From contig USDK01000093.1 of the NCBI GenBank assembly GCA_900553355.1, positions 1-5,114 of the forward strand: DNA of 5,114 bases, written 5' to 3'. The translations under genes and the position numbers were made by a program. Under the pieces are notes generated by a model. It saw nothing but the letters and a program-made list of their open reading frames with translations, did not search any database and was not told the origin of the DNA. Source of the DNA: an uncultured Lachnospiraceae bacterium. Its GTDB lineage: Bacteria; Bacillota; Clostridia; Lachnospirales; Lachnospiraceae. Shown one piece after another: positions 1-4,437 of the stretch (positions within the stretch are counted from its first letter, which is position 1; the number at the start of each line of letters is the position of its first letter).

Positions 1-1040
1 CGGGAGAATTTACCAAGCGTGCATTCCTCAATGGAAGGATCGATCTTTCCCAGGCGGAGGCCGTTATGGACGTGATACAGTCCAAAAATGAGTACTCATT
101 AAAGAACTCTGTAGGACAATTAAAAGGCTCAGTCCGAAAAAATGTACAGCAGATCAGAGAGAAACTACTGTACCATATAGCGTACATTGAATCGGCATTA
201 GACGACCCAGAGCACTATGATCTGACAGGATATTCGGAAGAATTAGAGCAGATCGTAGCAGAAGAAAAAGAAAAGATACAGAACCTGTTAAAAACAGCCG
301 GAGACGGAAAGATCATACAGGAAGGTATCCGGACCGTGATCCTGGGTAAGCCGAACGCAGGGAAATCTTCTCTGCTGAACCTGCTTCTGGGAGAGGACAG
401 AGCCATCGTGACCGATATCGCAGGAACCACCAGAGACGTACTGGAAGAGTATATCAACCTGCATGGGATCACATTAAAGATCGCTGACACAGCCGGAATC
501 CGCCAGACAGAAGACATCGTAGAGAAAATCGGTGTATCCAAAGCCAAAGAAATGGCAGCAGACGCAGACCTGATCCTCTATGTCGTAGATTCCTCCGTAC
601 CGTTAGATGAAAACGACGAAGAGATCATAAAAATTTTGCAAGAGAAAAAGACAATTGTCCTCTATAGCAAGACAGACCTTGAATCTGCTATAGATATAGA
701 GGATTTAAAGAGCAGAATAAACCAGCCGGTGATCCCAATCTCCGCAAAAGAAGAAACCGGGATCACAGACCTGGAAGAAAAAATCCGGGAAATGTTCTTC
801 AGTGGGGAGATTGACTTCAATGATGAAGTCTACATCACCAATGAACGCCACAGACAGGAGCTTTTAAAAGCACAGGAAAGTCTTTCTCTGGTAGAAAATA
901 GCATAGAAAGCGGAATGCCGGAGGATTTTTATTCCATAGACCTGACAGATGCATACGAAAGTCTGGGACGGATTCTGGGAGAATCACTTGGGGAAGACCT
1001 TGTTAATGAGATATTTTCTAAATTTTGTATGGGGAAATAA
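1..1040 (+). CDS. mnmE: MnmE, tRNA uridine-34 carboxymethylaminomethyl-modifying GTPase (5' end cut by window)
   Basis: The reading frame is open from the left edge (first full codon at 3) to TAA at 1038-1040. It gives 345 residues, so roughly 110 N-terminal residues of a typical 455-residue MnmE are missing, and the ATG at 66 is internal. The first visible residues, GEFTKRAFLNGRIDLSQAEA, are the end of the folate-binding N-terminal domain and the start of the helical domain. The G domain follows: G1 GKPNAGKSS (345-371), G2 GTTRD (423-437), G3 DTAG (486-497), G4 read as SKTD rather than NKxD (666-677) and G5 SAK (741-749). The C-terminus ends FCMGK, with the conserved C-x-G-K cysteine. In the family, MnmE works with MnmG in the cytosol to install (carboxymethyl)aminomethyl groups on U34 of certain tRNAs, using folate and GTP. 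mnmG normally follows directly but does not here. Identification is certain; the G4 serine is the only oddity. Confidence 0.97.
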   Translation, partial: GEFTKRAFLNGRIDLSQAEAVMDVIQSKNEYSLKNSVGQLKGSVRKNVQQIREKLLYHIAYIESALDDPEHYDLTGYSEELEQIVAEEKEKIQNLLKTAGDGKIIQEGIRTVILGKPNAGKSSLLNLLLGEDRAIVTDIAGTTRDVLEEYINLHGITLKIADTAGIRQTEDIVEKIGVSKAKEMAADADLILYVVDSSVPLDENDEEIIKILQEKKTIVLYSKTDLESAIDIEDLKSRINQPVIPISAKEETGITDLEEKIREMFFSGEIDFNDEVYITNERHRQELLKAQESLSLVENSIESGMPEDFYSIDLTDAYESLGRILGESLGEDLVNEIFSKFCMGK

Positions 1041-1043
1041 TAA

Positions 1044-1192
1044 CCGCATGGGCTGCGGAGGCCCCGGCCGAATGGTCGCATAGATTGCGGAATCCCGGCC
1101 GTATATGCCGCATGGATTGCGGAACTCCGGTCGTATAACCGCATAGATTGCGGCTCCCTGCTGTATGCCACATGGACTGCGGAAGCCCGCAG
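1044..1192. repeat. Five-copy array of ~31-bp units, each with a 15-bp interrupted palindrome
   Basis: Five units begin four bases after the mnmE stop codon. Each starts with a 15-bp interrupted palindrome of the form CCGCA-N5-TGCGG: 1044-1058, 1076-1090, 1108-1122, 1139-1153 and 1168-1182. The middle five bases are TGGGC, TAGAT, TGGAT, TAGAT and TGGAC. Copies 1, 3 and 4 have perfect arms; copies 2 and 5 have one arm change each. The linkers share a degenerate core close to CCCGGCCGTAT. Start-to-start distances are 32, 32, 31 and 29 bp, close to three turns of DNA. The last copy overlaps a perfect 6-bp hairpin, CTGCGG-AAGC-CCGCAG (1177-1192). It may be a DNA-binding array or a run of small RNA hairpins in the mnmE 3' untranslated region; the function is unknown. 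Confidence 0.85.
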
Positions 1193-1200
1193 AGGGTAGA

Positions 1201-1216
1201 TCACATTGGAATGTGA
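1201..1216. promoter_or_regulatory. 16-bp operator-like palindrome
   Basis: TCACATT-GG-AATGTGA has two perfect 7-base arms around a 2-base centre. The loop is too tight for a full RNA stem, so if functional it is more likely a dimer-binding DNA site. It lies just after the palindrome array and has no gene start next to it. The arms face the opposite way to a CRP/FNR-type TGTGA-N6-TCACA site. The role is unknown. Confidence 0.3.
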
Positions 1217-1235
1217 GAAAACCGCAAAGGGGCAC

Positions 1236-1272
1236 AAGGCCGCGCCCCTCTGCACACCCCTGGGCCTTTTTT
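1236..1272 (+). terminator. mnmE: Possible intrinsic terminator of mnmE
   Basis: AAGGCC at 1236-1241 pairs with GGCCTT at 1263-1268, and the second arm runs into six T residues (1267-1272). The loop is long (21 nt). A competing stem, AGGGGC (1228-1233) with GCCCCT (1244-1249), overlaps it, so this is weaker than the other two terminators in the window. It is the only stem followed by a T-run on the plus strand after mnmE. Confidence 0.4.
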
Positions 1273-1317
1273 AAGGAGTTCTTGGTTGTGGAGGACGGGA
1301 GGGTGTTGACTTTTGTC

Positions 1318-1400
1318 TGTATGCTTCGGTGTTGGACGTGGGACGCTGTGCCGAACTGGTTGCTGTATTCTTCGGTGTTGCATGTGAGGCGTTATGCCGA
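1318..1400. repeat. Direct repeat pair, 37 bp, 46-bp period
   Basis: The copies at 1318-1354 and 1364-1400 match at 30 of 37 positions without gaps. Both begin TGTAT, then CTTCGGTGTTG, and both end TGCCGA. A 9-bp linker separates them. No protein, RNA fold or mobile element is recognised. The pair is probably a diverged local duplication within the non-coding region. Confidence 0.7.
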
Positions 1401-1442
1401 TACAGCCACGTTTTCACAATTCAGGACAGGACGCAAACGTCC

Positions 1443-1503
1443 GCGTACGTTCGTTCCACCATCCCAGCGTACGCTCCTTCCACCCTGCGCACACTCCTTC
1501 CAT
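1443..1503. repeat. Three degenerate ~20-24-bp repeats
   Basis: Three successive units start with GCGTACG, GCGTACG and GCGCACA at 1443, 1467 and 1487. Each continues into a TCCTTCCA-like run (TTCGTTCCACC, CTCCTTCCACC, CTCCTTCCATG). Spacing is 24 and 20 bp. The copies are too short and too uneven for a CRISPR. No function is apparent. Confidence 0.5.
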
Positions 1504-1509
1504 GCACAG

Positions 1510-1546
1510 AAAAAGACGGCCACCCCAAACCGAGACAGCCGCCTTT
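1510..1546 (-). terminator. Intrinsic terminator of the leftward operon
   Basis: Read on the minus strand, AAAGGCGGC pairs with GCCGTCTTT over 9 bp (one G-U pair), and a run of five T residues ends at 1510. The loop is about 19 nt and can be shortened by further wobble pairs. It lies about 44 bp beyond the stop codon of the dehydrogenase gene, where the operon should end. Confidence 0.65.
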
Positions 1547-1589
1547 CCCTCACACATCATACATAGGAAATCGAAACATCGAAAAATAC

Positions 1590-2555
1590 TTATTTATTAA
1601 CTCTGTTAACTGTATTACCAGCCAGAAAAGCCTTGATATTATCAACCGTAATATCCATAATTCTCTGTCTGGAAGCCTGCGCAGCCCAGGAAATATGCGG
1701 AGTGATGATGCAGTTCTTAGCCTTAAGAAGCGGGTTATCCCCTTTGATCGGCTCAGTAGAAACAACATCAAGACCAGCAGCATAAACCTTGCCACTGTTC
1801 AGAGCATCCGCAAGATCCTGCTCAACAACCAGCTGACCACGGCTGTTGTTGATAAGGATAACACCATCCTTCATCTTCGCGATATTCTCTTTATTGATCA
1901 TACCCTCTGTCTCCGGGAAAAGCGGGCAGTGAAGGAAGATCACATCAGACTGTGCAAACAGCTCGTCAAGAGAAACATACTCAGCAAGCTTTGCGCCAGC
2001 CTCACTCTGATAAGCATCATAAGCAAGAACCTTCATATCCAGCGCATTCAGAAGCTTGGCAGTAGCCTGTCCAATTCTACCAAGGCCAATGATACCGGCA
2101 GTCTTTCCATAAAGCTCGATCATCGGATAATCCCAGTAGCACCAGTCTGCATTATTTTCCCATTTACCAGCCTTAACAGTCTCATCATGATGACCATAGT
2201 GAGAACAGATCTCAAGAAGAAGGCCAAGAGCATACTGACCAACGATCTGGGTTCCGTAGGTAGGCACATTTACAACCGGAATGTCTTTTTCTTTTGCATA
2301 GTTGTAATCCACTACATTATAGCCGGTAGCCAGAACAGCGATCAGCTTGATATTCGGGCATTTGTCAATTGTCTCTTTGGAGATCGGAGTTTTATTGATG
2401 ATAACGATCTCAGCGTCTCCGATACGCTCAGCGATCAGCGGGGATTCCTCATAGGAAGTTCTGTCATAAACAGTAACCTCTCCAAGCTCTTTTAATGCGT
2501 CCCAGCTTAAATCTCCAGGGTTCTCTGTGTAGCCATCCAATACAACAATCTTCAT
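1590..2555 (-). CDS. D-2-hydroxyacid dehydrogenase, HprA (hydroxypyruvate reductase)-like
   Basis: This 321-residue NAD-dependent oxidoreductase belongs to the D-isomer-specific 2-hydroxyacid dehydrogenase family, cytosolic enzymes that interconvert 2-oxo acids and D-2-hydroxy acids. The Rossmann motif GLGRIG is at residues 157-162. An Asp at 180 (LAYDAY) ends the next strand and implies NAD rather than NADP. The catalytic triad is intact: Arg239 (NNSRG), Glu268 (STEP) and His287 (TPHISW). The substrate-loop motif ATGYN is at 76-80. The segment WCYWDYPMIELYGKT before the Rossmann motif and the C-terminal TPHISWAA resemble glycerate dehydrogenase/hydroxypyruvate reductase members. Length is normal. 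The ATG at 2555 is chosen because a good ribosome binding site precedes it and the protein aligns from MKIVVLDGYT; an upstream TTG at 2624 lies inside a hairpin. It is the last gene of the leftward operon, 104 bp after pxpC. The exact substrate cannot be read; hydroxypyruvate, glyoxylate or another 2-oxo acid made by its neighbours is possible. Confidence 0.93.
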   Translation of the reverse strand: MKIVVLDGYTENPGDLSWDALKELGEVTVYDRTSYEESPLIAERIGDAEIVIINKTPISKETIDKCPNIKLIAVLATGYNVVDYNYAKEKDIPVVNVPTYGTQIVGQYALGLLLEICSHYGHHDETVKAGKWENNADWCYWDYPMIELYGKTAGIIGLGRIGQATAKLLNALDMKVLAYDAYQSEAGAKLAEYVSLDELFAQSDVIFLHCPLFPETEGMINKENIAKMKDGVILINNSRGQLVVEQDLADALNSGKVYAAGLDVVSTEPIKGDNPLLKAKNCIITPHISWAAQASRQRIMDITVDNIKAFLAGNTVNRVNK

Positions 2556-2562
2556 ATTCGTA

Positions 2563-2574
2563 CTCACCTTTCTT
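2563..2574 (-). promoter_or_regulatory. Ribosome binding site of the dehydrogenase gene
   Basis: AAGAAAGGTGAG on the minus strand, with AGGTGA as the core, ends 8 nt before the ATG at 2555. It decides the start against the longer frame that begins with TTG at 2624. Confidence 0.75.
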
Positions 2575-2607
2575 AAAAAAATTTTGTGGTATGTATGATT
2601 AATCTGT

Positions 2608-2632
2608 AAAGCGGATCTTCGCAATCCGCTTT
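2608..2632 (-). other. 9-bp perfect hairpin upstream of the dehydrogenase gene
   Basis: AAAGCGGAT and ATCCGCTTT form a perfect 9-bp inverted repeat with a 7-base centre. In the minus-strand transcript it sits between pxpC and the dehydrogenase, about 50 nt before the start codon. Only three T residues end the stem, followed by ACAGATT, so it is not a convincing terminator. It may protect or pace the downstream part of the message. TTTACA at its end resembles a -35 box, but no good -10 follows at the right distance. Confidence 0.55.
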
Positions 2633-2645
2633 CGCTACTTGCTCA

Positions 2646-2676
2646 TGAATTCAGATTGATCAGCAATCTGAATTCA
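2646..2676 (-). other. 13-bp perfect hairpin with the pxpC stop codon in its loop
   Basis: TGAATTCAGATTG (2646-2658) and CAATCTGAATTCA (2664-2676) are perfect reverse complements around the 5-base centre 2659-2663. The TGA stop of pxpC (2660-2662) lies within that centre, so the last codons of pxpC form one arm. No T-run follows on either strand. It is best read as an mRNA structure at the pxpC end, for example a stabiliser, nuclease site or block to translational read-on. A binding site for a dimeric regulator is the alternative. Confidence 0.7.
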
Positions 2677-3610
2677 GTCTTTCATCCAGAGCATTCAGCT
2701 CATTCAGCTCACGGATATACAGATCCTGAGCAAGATCCAGACTCACCTCAATAAAACGGATCTTCTGTCCAGGCCGGGCCTGGGCAATCTTTGCAAAATC
2801 CACCGTGATCACAGTACCGATCTTCGGATAGCCGCCTGTACTCTGACGGTCAGCCAGCATAATGATCGGCTGTCCGTTTAACGGAACCTGGATCGATCCC
2901 ATGGAAATACCATCTGTATTGATGTTGCCATCACCAGCATGCTCTACCGGCTCTCTCTCAATACGGCATCCCATACGGTCAAACTCATTGGTAATAGTAC
3001 CGCTGTACCAGAAAAACTTGCGGACGCCCTCTTCTGTAAACTCATTCTCCTGGGGTCCCAGAACCACACGGAGAACCACCTCATCAGAAGGATAAATTTC
3101 CGCCGGAACCTGACGAAGTTCCATATTCGGAAGCTCTGTCCTTGGTGCGGTAAACTCGATGGTGTCACCTTTTTCCAGCTTTCTTCCCTCAACACCACCA
3201 ATGTGGTTACGAAGAAGTGTGGACTTGCTTCCCATCACAAGGGGAATATCCAGACCGCCTGCAAAAGCGATATATCCACGACTGCCGTTTCTGGCACCTG
3301 CAAACATCAGCTTCTGGCCTTTTTTTACAAGAACTGCCTTATACATCGGGAAAGGCTGTCCGTCCAGCATCGGTGTCAGATCTCCACCTGTCACCGCTAT
3401 GATATTATCACTGGTAAAAGTAAGGGTTGGTCCGATAAAAGTCATCTCCAGAGCACCCTCTGTTTTTTTATTGCCTACCAGCAGATTGGCAATGTGGAAA
3501 GCACGCGGGTCCATGGCACCGGATGTGGAAACACCAAATGCCTGATTTCCGAATCTTCCCTCGTCCTGAACAGTGGTCAGGATCCCGCCGTTTTCAACTG
3601 TAATTCCCAT
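2660..3610 (-). CDS. pxpC: PxpC, 5-oxoprolinase subunit (biotin-dependent carboxyltransferase family, KipA/AHS2)
   Basis: The 316-residue protein matches the PxpC/KipA (allophanate hydrolase subunit 2) family over its full length. Visible family landmarks are TTVQDEGR (12-19), SGAMD (30-34), ANLLVGN (41-47), GYIAFAGGLDIP (112-123) with MGSKST (126-131), NEFDRMGCRIE (208-218) and the strongly conserved GQPIIMLADRQSTGGYPKIG (246-265). In the family, PxpC acts with PxpB and PxpA in the cytosol to hydrolyse 5-oxoproline to glutamate at the cost of ATP. In Bacillus subtilis the KipA/KipI pair also affects the sporulation kinase KinA. The ATG at 3610 has a near-perfect GGAGGT 6 nt upstream, and pxpB ends 16 nt before, so the two are surely co-transcribed and probably made as partners. 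Unlike its PxpB partner, this subunit has no obviously lost motif. Family assignment is firm; true 5-oxoprolinase activity is uncertain because PxpA is not seen and PxpB is divergent. Confidence 0.94.
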   Translation of the reverse strand: MGITVENGGILTTVQDEGRFGNQAFGVSTSGAMDPRAFHIANLLVGNKKTEGALEMTFIGPTLTFTSDNIIAVTGGDLTPMLDGQPFPMYKAVLVKKGQKLMFAGARNGSRGYIAFAGGLDIPLVMGSKSTLLRNHIGGVEGRKLEKGDTIEFTAPRTELPNMELRQVPAEIYPSDEVVLRVVLGPQENEFTEEGVRKFFWYSGTITNEFDRMGCRIEREPVEHAGDGNINTDGISMGSIQVPLNGQPIIMLADRQSTGGYPKIGTVITVDFAKIAQARPGQKIRFIEVSLDLAQDLYIRELNELNALDERLNSDC

Positions 3611-3616
3611 ATCATG

Positions 3617-3622
3617 ACCTCC
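3617..3622 (-). promoter_or_regulatory. pxpC: Ribosome binding site of pxpC
   Basis: GGAGGT on the minus strand lies in the 16-bp gap between pxpB and pxpC, 6 nt before the pxpC ATG. It fixes the pxpC start and implies strong independent initiation. Confidence 0.85.
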
Positions 3623-3626
3623 GTTC

Positions 3627-4355
3627 TCAATCCTGTGGCGTATAGGTTTTCACTTTATAGGTACCGTTTTCCACGTCTCTTCGGATCTGATCATACTCTG
3701 CTTTTGTGACAGGAACATGTTTTACCCAGTCACCGGCACGTACAAGGAACGGATCTTCCTTTGCAAAATTGCAGATATCAAGAGGTGTGCTTCCGATAAT
3801 ATTCCATCCACAAGGCTGCTCAAAAGGAATAAAATCAGACAGTGCCAGCTGAACTACGATGGATCTCGCCGGGATCTTCACTCGCGGAGAAGTTCTTCTC
3901 TTAAAGCTGAACGGCTCATCAAATCTGGCCATATACGGATGTCCCGGTGCAAAACCAAGCATATATACATAGTACTCATGCTGGGAATGCTTGCGGATGA
4001 TCTCCTCCGTAGTGGTATTCTCAAGCTCTGCGCAATATTCCAGATCCGGTCCGGTCTCGCCGCCATAATAAACCGGGATCTCTTTTACTACCTTCTTCGT
4101 TGTTGTGGAAACTTCATGCATGTCCGCAATTCTCTTTTCCAGTTCTTCCACCAGTTTGGAATAACGGATCACCTCCGGGCGGTAATGTACGATCAGCGCA
4201 CAGTAGGTAGGAACTGTTTCCACCATGCCTTCAATTGGAGATTCTTTTAATTTTTCATCCAGCGCACGTACCTTGGCATTTACCTCAAGACTGATCACGC
4301 TGCCGAATTCAACGGAAACTGCTCTGTCTCCTGCGATCAGGAACTTCACATCCAT
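3627..4355 (-). CDS. pxpB: PxpB-like, 5-oxoprolinase subunit (KipI/AHS1 family), divergent motif region
   Basis: The 242-residue protein has the usual length and order of the PxpB/KipI (allophanate hydrolase subunit 1) family. It opens with a GDRAVSVEFG segment (9-18), then shows IPVYYGGETGPDLE (93-106), YVYMLGFAPGHPYM (129-142), SPRVKIPARS (156-165), PCGWNIIGSTPL (181-192) and GDW (208-210) near the end. In the family it is the cytosolic partner of PxpC in ATP-dependent 5-oxoproline cleavage. Several positions differ from PxpB/KipI as I know them: PGF-P-Y reads PGHPY, PAGSVGI reads PARSIVV, the G-x-QTG-x-YP block reads LALSDFIP, PGGW reads PCGW, and the basic residue of G-[RHK]-T is Ser189. 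No gap is needed, so this is substitution, not a frameshift. The ATG at 4355 follows a GGAGGT 8 nt upstream. A terminator stands between it and the RraA-like gene. It may have a different substrate or a regulatory role. Confidence 0.9.
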   Translation of the reverse strand: MDVKFLIAGDRAVSVEFGSVISLEVNAKVRALDEKLKESPIEGMVETVPTYCALIVHYRPEVIRYSKLVEELEKRIADMHEVSTTTKKVVKEIPVYYGGETGPDLEYCAELENTTTEEIIRKHSQHEYYVYMLGFAPGHPYMARFDEPFSFKRRTSPRVKIPARSIVVQLALSDFIPFEQPCGWNIIGSTPLDICNFAKEDPFLVRAGDWVKHVPVTKAEYDQIRRDVENGTYKVKTYTPQD

Positions 4356-4363
4356 TCAGATAT

Positions 4364-4369
4364 ACCTCC
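4364..4369 (-). promoter_or_regulatory. pxpB: Ribosome binding site of pxpB
   Basis: GGAGGT on the minus strand lies 8 nt before the pxpB ATG. It begins only 14 nt after the T-run of the upstream terminator, leaving no room for a separate promoter between the two. Confidence 0.85.
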
Positions 4370-4383
4370 GTTCTTTATTTGAC

Positions 4384-4415
4384 AAAAAGGCCCGTCATAC
4401 GTGGTGACAGACCTT
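4384..4415 (-). terminator. Intrinsic terminator or attenuator between the RraA-like gene and pxpB
   Basis: On the minus strand, AAGGTCTGTCA (4415-4405) pairs with TGACGGGCCTT (4397-4387) over 11 bp with two G-U pairs. The 7-nt loop is 4404-4398, and a run of five T residues spans 4388-4384. It starts 22 bp after the RraA-like stop codon. The structure is textbook for Rho-independent termination. Because pxpB follows immediately, it more likely acts as a partial terminator that lowers transcription of pxpB, pxpC and the dehydrogenase gene relative to the RraA-like gene. Confidence 0.8.
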
Positions 4416-4437
4416 CCTGCATGTATCTTTTATTCGG

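Larger units (their letters stand above)
1041..1589. other. Gene-free, repeat-rich convergent intergenic region
   Basis: This stretch of about 550 bp separates mnmE (rightward) from the dehydrogenase gene (leftward). No open frame here has a ribosome binding site or a recognisable protein; the open frames simply run through repeats. It is visibly richer in G and C than the flanking genes, except for the last 40 bases, which are AT-rich. It contains the phased palindrome array, a 16-bp operator-like palindrome, a possible mnmE terminator, two further degenerate repeat sets and the terminator of the leftward operon, each listed separately. No tRNA, transposase or attachment site was seen. Confidence 0.75.

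Noticed and set aside
66..68. ATG at 66 as start of mnmE
   Set aside because: The preceding 21 codons encode conserved MnmE sequence, so the gene is cut by the window.
1044..1192. CRISPR array
   Set aside because: The palindromic parts are only 15 bp, the linkers are 14-17 bp and similar to one another rather than unique, and no cas gene is present.
1201..1216. CRP/FNR-type regulator site
   Set aside because: The TGTGA and TCACA half-sites are in the reverse order and spacing compared with the known motif.
929..1255. Minus-strand protein with internal repeats (SAVHVAY, SAIHAAY and PQSMR motifs)
   Set aside because: The apparent protein repeats are just the DNA repeat array read in a frame. 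It overlaps mnmE, lacks a ribosome binding site and ends in the intergenic region.
1165..1566. Plus-strand open frame of 133 codons in the intergenic gap
   Set aside because: It starts inside the repeat array, has low-complexity Arg/Pro/His-rich composition, has no ribosome binding site and runs through the repeats and both terminators.
1329..2495. Plus-strand open frame of 388 codons
   Set aside because: Most of it is antisense to the dehydrogenase gene, which has intact catalytic motifs. It has no ribosome binding site or recognisable domain.
2580..2612. Promoter for the dehydrogenase gene (TTTACA as -35)
   Set aside because: At 17 bp the -10 position reads ACAAAA, a poor match. TTTACA is also part of the hairpin end. 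Not supported well enough to list.
2556..2624. N-terminal extension of the dehydrogenase from TTG at 2624
   Set aside because: The extension lies in a hairpin, lacks a Shine-Dalgarno and family similarity. The ATG at 2555 has a good site 8 nt upstream.
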